From: Letharia columbiana
Taxonomy: Eukaryota > Ascomycota > Lecanoromycetes > Lecanorales > Parmeliaceae
Reading direction: 5' to 3'
Assembly (NCBI RefSeq): GCF_014066305.1
Contig: NW_023501040.1
Coordinates: forward strand, 806,001-870,000
Length of the DNA stretch: 64,000 bases
Under the pieces are notes generated by a model. It was not told the origin of the DNA, ran no database searches, and saw only the letters and a program-made list of their open reading frames with translations. Positions 43,461-54,567 of the stretch are shown here, piece after piece (positions within the stretch are counted from its first letter, which is position 1; each line of letters starts with the position of its first letter). Both the position numbers and the translations under genes were made by a program.

Positions 43461-44057
43461 TCAATCTGTTGAGGCTATGTTCACAGTTCCGCTCCCTAGA
43501 CTCGCAATTAGATCCACACTGACGTTCTTGCCTCCTCCAGTCAGGCTGACTGATGGTGGATTATGCGGATCGACAAAGCTGCAGGAACACGTGGCCAAGC
43601 AATCAGCTGAGTACCAACTGTGGAGAACTCTCGAGAAGAAAAGGTATCCGAAGTTATTGCAGACGATGGACCCGGAAACACATTTGCAGCCGGCGCGGGA
43701 ACAGAGACCTTCGCGTTCGAAGATGTATTCTTGTTCGCCCCAGCGATCGGTGTAGGTGAGTGCGGTGGGAGCTTGGCTTTCGACGTCGATGTGGGTGGCT
43801 TTCATGAAGATTGGGGCTTCGGGGTAAGGCGGTAAGGGTAGGGGACCGGGACAGTCGAGGAACTGGAATGAGGATTAACGGTGCGCAGATAGAACAGGGG
43901 AAGGTCGTGGAAGAGAGAGAGGGCGTACTTCGACAGTCCGCTTGGAGAGAGTGAGGGATAATTGACGGTGGGTTTCGAGGGGTAATGCTGAGGTTGAGGA
44001 AAAGAAGTAATGGTGAAGAAGTATGCCAAGTAATGACAATGAGTTCAGACGCAGCAT
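43461..44057 (-). CDS. Small secreted cysteine-rich protein, 176 aa
   Basis: Two exons, 43929-44057 and 43461-43862, with a 66-bp intron. Residues 1-24 (MLRLNSLSLLGILLHHYFFS...) are a signal peptide. The mature part starts with LPLETHRQLSLTLSKRTVE, possibly a propeptide, followed after the splice by FLDCPGPLPLPPYPEAP. It has eight cysteines: DC, GLC, GC, KC, VC, DC, TC and SC, enough for four disulphides. No family recognised. Size, secretion signal and even cysteine number fit the effector-like small secreted proteins of fungi, but that class is defined loosely and no host-related function can be claimed. Confidence 0.65.
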
Positions 44058-45788
44058 GGTACCAGTCTCTTCAAATCTTGCTTATCGACCTTCATGTCAA
44101 CTTCAAATAGTAATCCCCGCATCGGTATGCGGGGCATTGTGATATGAATATGCGAACACGGTGTATATAATAGATTTAGAAGCGATACCCGCATGCGTGC
44201 CGTCTTGACGTGGTGTCAACCAAAGTATGCGGCTAAAATCACCGAAAAGCTGCGTGGGGGCGCATGATCTTGCACTGCGTGGGATCCGGACTTTATGTAT
44301 CATATCTTGCGTGATGGGGTTTGCCATTGCCATTCAACGCTTGGGCCTCTAGCTCAGGCGTTGCCTACCGGCCGAGAGCAGTTGTGGTCTTCTCGGAAGA
44401 GAAATGATTTGGCGACTATTGACTTTGACAAGCCGGCAACTGAGATTCCTATTCATAGCGCGACCAGGTCTATCCGGGGCGAGTCCAAGGTCTGTCAGCT
44501 GTCTCCTGGTGCGGCACTGCTATGGTATGGCGGAGCGATGAAGAAGCATGTGGCCTGAAGATATATTTCCAACACAAGGGTCCAACCCACCATATCCACT
44601 GGTCTAATTATACGTACAGGGACTCTTCGTCAGCTAGTCTTCAAAGCCACCTACCATTTCCGTATATGTACGAGGGAGGTCTCGTCTTGCTGCTTCAAGA
44701 GCAAAACATCGCGCCGGGTTCAGTGAGGCTCTGGCCTCCGTATTCCGTCTTATGAGTCAGAATGTCAGTATCTTAACTGCGAGATTTCGGGATTCTCGAA
44801 CGCAGCTTCTTGTCGTTGACGACCATACCCAGTTTACATAGCATTCTGCGTCGGTTTCTGTAATCAATTCCCGGATTCTTTTATGATAACAGACCACGGC
44901 GGTAGAAGTTCGCAAAGGAACACTCTTTTCCCAACTTATACATATTGCTTCATGGAACTCACCAAATCATGCGACTGCAAGTCATTTTGGACTCTAACCT
45001 TGAGAAATACGAGACCGTCCGATTTATAAAGGCTCTTGCTCGAGAACACTTTGCCAAGAGCCTCGGTCGCAAAAATAGTCGAGTCGGTAGTCATGATATT
45101 AATCGGCATATTTCGCATTGCAATCGGTCAATTTTACTGTCACAAGTCGGTGGCAAGTTGTGGTTGATGATGAGAGGTAAATCTCTTCCCTTAAAGCTGG
45201 GCTGGTGGTGGGCTGGGAAAAAGTAAGTCGTGAAATTCATCACTGGTCAAACCTGCGTTCATACTATTGATTCAGGAAACTTACCGTACACTCAGTGGGA
45301 TAGAGTCGAAAATCATGGAAAAAGAAATATTGAGATCAAATCTTACTTTATGTCGTCGATTGTTTATATAAAAGTTGATAGAAAAACATTTTGTAGTGCA
45401 TTTGCATTTTGGTTAAAGTGGATTCGAACCCAGCTCCGCCTCCCTGCGTCGATCATTCGGGCTAAATCTCGGAAAATGTTGTGAGTCAAAACCCCGCGCC
45501 CAGTCCACCACAGGACCAGCGTTGCGAAAATATTCCAACAATATCATCACCATACCCACAATTCTCACAGCCTCCTGCTCCCTTCGAATAAGCGATAGGT
45601 CGAACATCCTTGATGCCAATCTTGGGGTTTCGAGGCCAATGCATTGTTGATGAACGACACCACCCAGCCACTTGCTGAAACAATAATCTCCCAGTTTCTC
45701 AATGGGCTATCAGATTCACCCCGAGCCTTCACACCTTCATCCTGCCATGCAATTGGGACCGTAACTCAACTTTAGCAGATACGACCTC
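44058..45788. other. Intergenic, no gene supported
   Basis: 1.7 kb between the secreted protein (-) and BRF1 (+). AT-richer around 45230-45420. A minus-strand frame at 45413-45708 is open for about 98 codons with protein-like composition but has no start in a plausible place and no recognised motif. Confidence 0.5.
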
Positions 45789-48191
45789 ATGTCAACAGCA
45801 GTCCCCATCAAGAAGCCGCCAACGCGGCCCCAGAGGCCGGTGGCGAGGCTGGACAGTATCAAAAACCCTCAGCCTCGTCCACCTCCGGGGCCTAAAAAAT
45901 TTCAATCTCAAGAATGTCCTAATCCAGATTGTAATGAGAAAAAGGGGGTCGAAGAAGACGGCAAGCTAATTTGCAGTGCATGCGGATCTGTAATTGATGA
46001 GCTGTCCATGGTCTCCGAAGTCACCTACGGTCTTGCAACCGGCGGTCAACATGTTGTCCATGGTTTCCACGTTGGTGCTGATCAAGCGTTTGCAAGTAGA
46101 GGAGACGTGGTCGACAAGACGAGAGCCGCCACCAGCCAAGATCTGACGGCACAATATGGTGAGTAGCTTCCGCACATCTGTCAGACATACTAGTTGAACC
46201 AATCTTCAGGCCACAACCACATTGTCAGAATCGGTACAACATTGCAGATGAATGCCCAGATCAGAGACCACGCCATGCAGATCTACCAGTTGGCCATTGG
46301 TCCCTGCGGTTTCATTCAAGGTCGTAGGATTAAGAGTGTTGCTGCAGTCGCTCTATATATTGCCTGCCGAGTTCAGACCCACCCCAACACCTTCATGCTG
46401 ATTGATTTCTCGGATATTTTGGGGGTGAGAAAGTCCCCCTCACTCCGGACTTGGGACTAACGAACGAAACAGCTCAACGTCTTCAACCTTGGTCATGTGT
46501 ATACCAAGTATCTTCAATTTCTTGCTCTCAATGGCAATGGCTTTATCGTCCAGCCAATCAATCCTGAAGACCTTATTCTTCGTTTCGCTCAGCGTCTCGA
46601 ATTTGGATCTGAAACCATGCGTGTCGCTAATGACGCGGTCCGTATCGTCCAACGTATGAATCGTGACTGGATGACTCCTGGTCGTAGGCCAGCCGGTGTC
46701 TGTGGGGCTGCCTTGATATTGGCCTCACGCATGAACAATTTCCGTCGAAGCGTTCGAGAAGTGGTTTTTGTGGTCAAAGTGCAGGAGCAGACCATTTTCA
46801 ACCGCCTCGACGAATTCAAGGCTACCGAGAGCGGTGCATTGACTGTTGAAGAGTTTCGAACCATCGATCTTGAGCGTACAGCTGACCCACCAGCATTCAC
46901 ACAGGACAACGATGGTAAGAAGAAGCGCGGTCGAAAACCGAAGCAGATCGACGCCAATTTTGGCGATGATGGGGATGGAGTCGAACCAACAGTGATTTCG
47001 TCAAGAGCAACATCCACTTGCCCATCGGAAACCAACGGCCAATCAAACACTCCAGCAAACACGCAAAACCAAGCTCAGCTTGACAGCCAAAGCATGCCAC
47101 CTCCACCGTTGCCCATCGATCCCAGTCTACTCGCAGCATCTCCTCAGCGTTCTTCCCAAAAAGACTCGTCTCCGGCACCAGGAAATGTGACCTCTACCCT
47201 TGAAGGGTCTGCAGTTGAAATCTCTGGCGTCAAAGCAACGACCGAAACTACAGCTAAACGCAAAAGAGGGCGCCCAGCAGGAGCTAAGAACCTGAAAACG
47301 CCCCCAGCTAGTCAAACCTCCGACAACTCATCCTTAAATGCCAACGATCCGTCACTTGGCTCTGATATTACTGCTGCACTTACAAACCCTATGGACCTTG
47401 ACCATGCCACGGCTCTCACCTCAGCCCTCGAATCCGCAGCTGATCCACCCTCTCCTCCAGCAACCCAGCAAAACCTTCCCGTCAAGTCTCGCTTCCCCAT
47501 CCCGGACACAGAAATGATCTCCGACAGCGAATTTGCGGATGATCCCGAAGTGTCCAATTGCCTCCTAACGCCTTCCGAGGTTGCTATCAAAACCCGTATC
47601 TGGACGCACGAAAATCGAGACTACCTGCGTGCCCAATGCGCCAAGATCCTCAAACAACAACTCGCCGAGGAGAGTGGCACTGCTCGAGTCATTATCCGTC
47701 GGCGACGACGCAAAAAGCGAATAGGCGATATGACTGCGTATATCGGAGAAGATGGGCAAGAGGGAATGCCTGTGGCGGGCAGTCCCCAGGAGGCAGTCAT
47801 GAAAATGATGGGGAAGCGTGGATTCAGTAAGAAAATTAATTATGGAAATATTGCGAATACCTATGGGGGCAGCTCGAGCAGTACGAGTAGGAGAGGGAGT
47901 GATGCGATCTTGGCTGGCAGTCCTGGGAGTGGAGTGGAGATGTCGGGGGCGTTGCAAGTTGCGAGCCCTGGGAGCAAGAACGGAGCCGTTGATGCTGAAA
48001 AGGAGGAGGGCGGGGATGGTGAAGAAGATGCTGGTGAGGGTGGAGGGACTGCCAATCCAGACGAGCAGAAGGCGCTTGACAGTATCGCAGGGGAGTTGGA
48101 AGAGGAAGGGATTAATGAAAGCAGTGATGAAGCGGACGATGAAGATCCTTATGGCAACGACGAGGGCAATGTGGTCTACGATTCTGATTGA
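45789..48191 (+). CDS. BRF1: TFIIIB subunit Brf1
   Basis: RNA polymerase III initiation factor that joins TBP and Bdp1 upstream of tRNA and 5S genes. Exons 45789-46158, 46210-46424 and 46473-48191, 767 aa. Zinc ribbon at residues about 43-67 (CPNPDC...ICSACG). Two TFIIB-type cyclin folds follow: RIGTTLQMNAQIRDHAMQIY, GRRIKSVAAVALYIACR, then ALNGNGFIVQPINPEDLILRF and GRRPAGVCGAALILASRMN. An AT-hook-like KKKRGRKPKQ and another KRKRGRPAGAKN flank a Pro/Ser/Thr-rich linker. The conserved BRF1 C-terminal domain, which grips TBP, is at CLLTPSEVAIKTRIWTHENRDY and KRGFSKKINYGNI. The end is acidic. The 767 aa exceed yeast Brf1 (596 aa) because of the linker, common in filamentous fungi. Confidence 0.93.
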
Positions 48192-48765
48192 GACGATCAT
48201 CTTGGAAGAGTATTATGCATAGATGGAAGCATTCCGCATAGCGAGTTGGCTCTATCTGCTGAGCTTTTTAGGCACAGCAACCAAATAGAGCGATGCATAT
48301 GAATTCAGACTGGTACATCAGAGCTAGGGGCGCCTGCGAGCAGTTTGTCCTCGGAAGTCAGTCGCTAGACATTCCCCTGTCTCCTACTCGATATCACTTC
48401 TTCTTCGTTCCTTTCGCTCAGTGTAACAGTCAAACCTGCTTTGAGAGTACAATACCCTTCCCCTTTCCCATACTCCGACCTCCCTACGTCTATACTCGCA
48501 CCCTCACACCTATCCTCCCCACCCAAAGAACCCTTTCTACCAAGCAAAACGCAATCTCACCTCAGATCCCATCCATCCCTCATCCTCAAAGCCCGACCGA
48601 CTCCCTCAGGATCCATCGAACCCGACGGAGGGGGCAGATGGCTAGATCACCAATGGATCGCTCGAGCCACGGGTTCGAGGGGAGGGATGGGGGAAGGTGC
48701 TGCTGACGAAGAGGAGGATTCGGCAGGGGTGTAGGGATACGATGAATGGGAATGGGAACGAGGAG

Positions 48766-48787
48766 GGATCGGGATCGGGATCGGGAG
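48766..48787. repeat. (GGGATC)n microsatellite
   Basis: Three and a half GGGATC units; also four regularly spaced G3 runs on the plus strand. Confidence 0.85.
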
Positions 48788-49854
48788 TTGGGGGTTGGAA
48801 GTGGCACGGGGCTGGCAAGGAGTACTACCTGTACGGGTTCGGTAGGGCTGACGGGTCCGAGGGGGTTTGGGGGCGGGAGAGGGATGTGGATGGATGGGTT
48901 GATTGGTAGGAAGGCGGTTGGACGATTGGTGGGAAGGGGGGATGGTGTCTGTTTTGGACGGGTCGGATGGATGATCGGTTGAGGTATTTTACGGTAGGAG
49001 AGAGAGGCTTGGCGTACAATCTGTCCTTTGTTGATTCCTTTGATTGATGGCGGAAGGCCTCACTCGCATCATCTCCTCTCCTGTCCACATCCTTTCTCAG
49101 CTTCCTTGCCGTACCGGAAGCTCCTTATCCCCAACCGGTCCCGCTCACGTCTCACCCAAGAAGGAAGTCGATGAGGTGAGAGCATCGGCGCCATCATCCC
49201 ACGGATACCTCGTCGACTGTGTTCCTCAAGCCCACGCCTATTCTTTCGTGTCCCGGAATTCCAGCAAATACCTCACCTTCCGATCCGGGAAGACCGTCGC
49301 CGCGACCACACCGGTTTAAATCGATAGCCATAGCCTACCGCTATATTCCCAAGCTAGGTGAACCTCATGACCGAATGCGTGTCACTGGCTGTGAATTCTG
49401 CGGACAGGCATGTGGTAAGCACGGCTTTCCTACTCATACGGTAGCGTGATGTCAGAGTACAAGATCGATGAAAAAGAGGACAGGTTTTGCGAGTCATCAA
49501 TTGATGGATTGATGTATTGGGAGTTGACGTCTCCTTCCATGACGTGTTTTCATAGAAGAGGGTATTGGCAAAGAGGGGAGGAGTGGGAAGTGAGTATTGA
49601 TGATGGGAATCTTTTCCCTTTCTGCCGATGTTGCTGGTGGGCATGACGGGTTAAAACAATGGGAGGGGTATTGCACAGTGAGGAGTTGGTGGAAGGAGGT
49701 GTGGTGGGATCAACCAATGGGGAGAAGGGGCGGTTGGCGTAGGTGGATGATGGGGCGGACGAGGAGTTGGACGGACGAACAGAACGGAGATGTGGAATAG
49801 ATGGAGCAGGATGCGAAGAGCATGAAAGCTTGATGATCCTTTCAGGTAGGCAAG

Positions 49855-49883
49855 GGAGGAGGGAGGAGGGAGGAGGGAGGAGG
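49855..49883. repeat. (GGAGGGA)n microsatellite, G-rich
   Basis: GGGAGGA repeated four times, with four G3 runs and additional G2 runs on the plus strand; quadruplex-capable. Confidence 0.85.
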
Positions 49884-50148
49884 TGAGGAGCCGGATGTCA
49901 TAGCGGCAGGCTTCGCCTTGTTTTCGCGAAGATGTGGATGTCTTCTCCGGACAGCTCTCGTTGAGTGGGGCTTCGGCGTCAAGGCAGTAACTGGCCCATT
50001 TGAAAGCGAACGGCATTGTAGCCAAACATCTTGAAACTAGTGGTGTGTCTGAGAATCCTGCGCTGCTTGTTGGGATGAAACTGGCAATGCGATACGCACC
50101 TTGTGATCCATCGGCTGACACCCACATGAAGTTGATCGGTATGGAGGT

Positions 50149-50168
50149 GCATGCATGCATGCATGCAC
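50149..50168. repeat. (GCAT)n microsatellite, self-complementary
   Basis: GTGCATGCATGCATGCATGCAC, a perfect palindrome built of TGCA units that can form a cruciform. Confidence 0.92.
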
Positions 50169-50619
50169 AGGATCTGCAGAAGGCGAATGTCTGTGCAGAG
50201 AAATGGGGCGCTTGCATCCAATCCCAAAGGAAATAATTATGTACACCATGTACATACAAAGGATGAGAAAGGAATACGGAAAACCTGCAGGAAGACTCGA
50301 TTTCATGGGTGAGGCGCATCATGAAACCTTTTTGAAGCATGGATGGATTGGGTGTCGTCTGATTTTACCCTCTTGTAGAGACTTGCGGCTCCTGCAGGAT
50401 TCTTTCCCCTCCATCAGATCCAACAAAATCCTGCCATCATTCTTGTTCCGCACTGATGCACTTTACCGCCGTCACCAGCGTCATGCGAAACTCTTTAGTT
50501 TTATTTAATCTTTTGCGTCGCTCGTTTGGAGTTTTTGGTTTTCGTAGCAGCTTTTCTTCGCCTGTTTTGCAAGTCAGTAGAAGTCAACGCGCTCGAAAGT
50601 TGCACATGAGAGAGTCAAG

Positions 50620-51306
50620 ATGTCCACGGAAACGTCAGTCAAAGAGTGCAGCGTAACATCTTCTTTCGACTCACCCATTCCGTCAATTGAGCAGGAATCG
50701 CAAGAATCGCAAGAATCACAAGACTCGCAAGACAAGAAGCTCAGATCCTCTGCCGAGCCGTCACACCAAGAAACGCCTAGTCAACTCATACCTTCTATTG
50801 ATGTGACATACTCACTCGTCTACTCCGACATCGCAAATGCAAGCCCGAAAGACACAGAATCAACTTCGCAGATGCACATCGTTGGCGAACAGTTCCCGGA
50901 AGACGACGGCTGCCACATCTGCATCGTCTATCTCCATTTCCGGAGCTTCACTTGCGAGCTTACTTGCCTTTATCACCCGTCCACTGGTACTTTCTCCGCG
51001 TTTGAAGTGGAAGACGGGACAATGAGCGGAGAGACGGAGGACGAAGCGATCGCAGTCGAGGACATTCTCATTGTCGCGATGCAGAGGAGAAAGAAGGTCG
51101 ATGGCGAGTACGTGGGAGAGGAGGTGAAGGACGACAATGGACACCCGTTCTTATTTGCTTTCATGGATTTCGGGTACAGTGGGCGCTACCCTTTTGTAGG
51201 GAGAGTGTACGGGAAGATGGTCATGCCGGGAGAGGAGGTTGGAGAGGTTGCTTTGTCTCAAGAGGAGAGGGCGAGATTGGATCTGGAGGATGAGGTTGAA
51301 AGGTAG
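50620..51306 (+). CDS. Orphan-family protein, paralogue 2
   Basis: 228 aa from ATG 50620 (MSTETSVKECSVTSSF), single exon. Residues about 25-40 are a short ES/DSQ repeat (QESQESQESQDSQDK). The blocks SIDVTYSLVYS, MHIVGEQ, FTCELTCLYHPSTGTFSAF, EVKDDNGHPFLFAFMDFGYSG and VYGKMVMPGEEVGEV align in order with DVTY, IIG, CLYYPSASIFTGF, DDDGNPFMVLHVNRGLAG and YCKKVM of the protein at 40495-41190. Identity is low but collinear, so the two are old paralogues 9.4 kb apart in opposite orientation. No signal peptide, transmembrane segment or known domain is visible. Function unknown. Confidence 0.75.
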   Translation: MSTETSVKECSVTSSFDSPIPSIEQESQESQESQDSQDKKLRSSAEPSHQETPSQLIPSIDVTYSLVYSDIANASPKDTESTSQMHIVGEQFPEDDGCHICIVYLHFRSFTCELTCLYHPSTGTFSAFEVEDGTMSGETEDEAIAVEDILIVAMQRRKKVDGEYVGEEVKDDNGHPFLFAFMDFGYSGRYPFVGRVYGKMVMPGEEVGEVALSQEERARLDLEDEVER

Positions 51307-51957
51307 TCTGCAAGGGGAGCCGGGATTTTGTCTGAACATAAGGTGACTATTGTGAGAAGCAGGACTTTATTGCAGCGTTAGCATACAGCCCAATGCTTGA
51401 TAGCTAATACTAATGTCGAACACACGATCCAGCATTTCCATTCTTGTTTGTCAATCTGCATAATTAGCACGGTCTCGCACACTGTATGCGCAAGCTCAAG
51501 ATCTAATGCGACATGATAAAGATGGAGACCCCTTTTTCTGCTGCTCTAGCACATTCCATCGTATCTGGATGCAAAAAGGTCTAGCCAACTATACACAACG
51601 AAAGCATAAATTGATACGGACATATCTGACGTGTTTGGAATCCTAGAGCCCATGTCCATACAAGACAAAGATAGTCAAATCAGTTTCGACCTCCACACAC
51701 GGGTAATCAAGCCTCGCCGTCCTGGAGTTGGTTATGTAGAGGCAAGTAGAACAGGTAGTGCTAGAAACGTTGTCAAAAGTTGATGCAGACCGCATTGAAA
51801 CCTTCGTTGGCTGTGGGAAAAAGGATATTGTCCGTCTCGGAGACAGATGTTTTCTTAATTAAGATCACGTGATTGTAGCTACTAGCGTGTTTTGAGCGTA
51901 CAAGACTCCTCGTACGCTAACCTCCATCCAACCACCAGACTTTCGCCGCCGGGCATC
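51307..51957. other. Upstream region of MUS81
   Basis: 650 bp without a gene. Holds an E-box palindrome near MUS81 (listed separately). Nothing else seen. Confidence 0.55.
51864..51873. promoter_or_regulatory. ATCACGTGAT E-box palindrome
   Basis: Perfect 10-bp palindrome with CACGTG core, flanked to fit the Cbf1-type consensus (RTCACRTG), 85 bp upstream of the MUS81 start codon. Binding in this organism is unproven. Confidence 0.5.
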
Positions 51958-54090
51958 ATGGCACCTACCTGTGCCAACCCGCTGCTTCTTGAATGGATCA
52001 AAGAAATCTATGAACTGGCCAAGGAGCGCAACTCGAAGGGTGTTACAACGTACAAGAGAGCCTACGAGTCCATGAAAGCATGCCCGCTAACTTTCAGCCA
52101 CCCCTCAGAAGCGCAGCAGCTCGATGGCATTGGTCCCAAGATCTGTGACAGACTGACAGAAAAACTGAAGGAGCACTGTGAGGCTAATGGGCTACCGGCC
52201 CCGAAGAAGCCTCGAGGGAAGGGCAAGGGCCCTTGATGCAAGCCTTTTTAGGCGGCACAGCTAATTGGACGAGCAGCACGCAGGCGTCTCAGCGCTGAAG
52301 ATCTTGTCAATGGCGAAGAGCCTGCCGTACCTCCTGCGAAAAAGCCTCGTAAGGCAAAGCCTTATGTCCCTTCCCTACGCTCCGGTCCTTATGCCCTCAT
52401 ACTCGCCCTGTCCTCTATGCCTGAAGAGTCACTACAGAGTTTCAGCAAAAAAGAAGTCATTGATCTGGCTCAACCTCATTGTGAAGCATCATTCACGGTC
52501 CCCAGCGAATCTGGGAAATTCTATACAGCATGGAATTCGATGACTACGCTGGTCAACAAGGATCTGGTCCAAGAGAAGGGTAGACCGCTCAGGAAATATG
52601 CTTTGACAGAAGACGGCTGGGAAGTGGCGAGGAGGATGAGGGTTGTACAGGCAGGAGGAGTTCTGGATGAGGCTACGGGTAAACGTAATAGAGGCCTGGA
52701 CATGCCCGGTAGATCTGAGAGCATGATCCAGGCTGGGGAAGATGCTGATCGCTTTCTCGATCTCGAAGAGTGCTTTGAGGAGGAAGAGGAACCGCTGAGG
52801 TCGCTACCAACATCTTCAACATCCACAAAGAACGCCAAGCAGCTGGAACCGATATCAGGTCCTTCCGGTCAACGGTTAGGAGGAGCTCCAATTGACAAGT
52901 ACGGCACCTTCTCCAAAGCGAAAACTCAAGAACCGTCAGTCGCTCCAAAGAGGAACTTCGTTGAGCTGTTGTCCAGTCCAGAGCCGGAAACCGCTCCAGA
53001 CATGCCGTGGGCTTCATCTAATTTCGACCAAGACAGCAGATCGTTGACATCTAAGTTCGCCTCAAAACCTCTTCAGCAAACGTCGAATCCGCCCTCGTCC
53101 ACTCTGCTTCAAGCGATGAACAGGACATCCATGCCACCAGCCCAGTCATCGGAAAACCCTTCCGGCCTTCCCATTTTTGACCCCATACGCCTCGCTCCTG
53201 GAACCTTCACAGTCCACCTCGTACTCGACAATCGCGAAGTCCGCACCAAAGACGACCGCGACTACATCGCTGACGAGCTCGCAAAGAAAGGCACCAAACC
53301 CCTGGTCCGGCCACTAGAACTAGGCGATTTCTTCTGGGTAGCCAAGTGCCACGATCCCGACCTTCTCTCCCGTCACGGCGAAGAAGGCTCCGAAATCTGT
53401 CTCGATTGGATTGTCGAGCGTAAGCGCCTTGATGACCTTGTGGGCAGCATTACAGATGGCAGGTTCCAGGAACAAAAATTTCGTCTACGCAAATCCGGTG
53501 TGAGGAACGTGATATACCTCATCGAAGAATTCAGCCTGAGCACTGAGAAAAGTACGAAGTTTCATGAGGCTATCCAATCGGCTATTGCAAGTACACAGGT
53601 TGTCAATGGCTACTTCGTGAAAAGAACTGTAAAGCTGGATGAGACCATCGGCTACCTAGCCCGCATGACAAAGATGCTCAAATCGCTATACGAGTCGAAG
53701 CCCTTACATTTGATACCGACGAACGCTTTAACACCGACAACATACCTACCCCTTCTAACTCACCTCCGGACGCACCCCTTGCACCTCGAAAAGTCCTACC
53801 ATATAACATACCCCTCTTTTGCCTCCCTCTCCTCCAAATCCGACACCCTCACGCTGCGAGATGTCTTCCTGAAAATGCTCATGTGCACGAGAGGTATCAG
53901 CGGCGACAAAGCGTTGGCTATCCAGAAATACTGGGGCACGCCGAGGGCGTTCATCGAGGCGTTTGAAGGCTGTGGGAGTCGCAAAGAACGAGAGGCGATG
54001 ATAGAAACGAGGCTGGGTGGGGTGGTAGGGAGGGCCAAGATCAAAGGCGTTCTAGGCGCGAAAGTGGCAGGTGTCTGGGGTGAAGAATAA
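51958..54090 (+). CDS. MUS81: Structure-specific endonuclease Mus81
   Basis: Catalytic subunit of the Mus81-Eme1/Mms4 nuclease that cuts stalled-fork and recombination intermediates in the nucleus. 692 aa from ATG 51958 (MAPTCANPLLLEWIKE). The N-terminal helix-hairpin-helix segment is present (QQLDGIGPKICDRLTEKL). The XPF-type nuclease domain starts at about 406 (LVLDNREVRTKDDRDYI) and carries the catalytic ERKRLDD motif at about 469-475 and SITDGRFQEQKFRL. The C-terminal HhH (CTRGISGDKALAIQKYWGTP) is intact. Exon 1 and exon 2 share one frame but are separated by TGA and TAG; no GT donor exists there. A GC-AG intron at 52223-52276 (54 bp, GGCAAG donor context, GCTAAT branch) removes both stops and yields a continuous protein. 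Confidence 0.9.
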
Positions 54091-54567
54091 GCGCTTTTTG
54101 GAGTTGAATGGGATAGGGGCGATTGTGTTGCGTTGTTGGTATGCCTTGTAAATCATGCTTACCGGGCGCTGTTTAGGTTAGATACCCGCTCAATGTGAGC
54201 ACGCGAAATGGATCGCAAATACCTTTACTCCTCTGCTCTTCTCTTCCTGCATCCCCTCGGTGCGCACATTGCCTGAGATGTACCCGCCACATTGCAAGTT
54301 TCCCAACCGCTCTCACATGCTCTTGATTCTGGCGATTGAAATACTTTGGAGGCAGTAGCACCGGTCAAAAGCACGAGCATCATGTTAGCAATAAAACTTT
54401 TATTACGTCACCGACGAGATCTATGAGTTTTTATATCAATCGTGTTTACAGGATAAGACCGTCCCAAAAGTAACCCTCAAAGCACTCCTTCCCATCATCA
54501 CTCGTCTCGATGCTGGCCTGCTACCGTCATCACGCACCTCCATCGTATCCCGATCCCCTCCAACCCG
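54091..54567. other. Convergent intergenic region
   Basis: 477 bp between MUS81 (+) and the copper ATPase (-) 3' ends. Nothing recognised. Confidence 0.5.

Larger units (their letters stand above)
48192..50619. other. Intergenic with microsatellites, no gene supported
   Basis: 2.4 kb between BRF1 and orphan paralogue 2, both plus strand. It contains three short tandem repeats (listed separately). Frames are short, proline- or glycine-biased and overlap one another on both strands; none is convincing. Confidence 0.55.

Noticed and set aside
45410..45480. Possible minus-strand tRNA (GGTTCGAATCC-like B box at 45421)
   Set aside because: The B-box-like word is present but T-stem bases do not pair beyond two positions, and no A box, anticodon stem or acceptor stem could be built.
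40495..51306. Secondary-metabolite gene cluster
   Set aside because: No PKS, NRPS, terpene cyclase, P450 or cluster regulator; the neighbourhood is mixed housekeeping and orphan genes.
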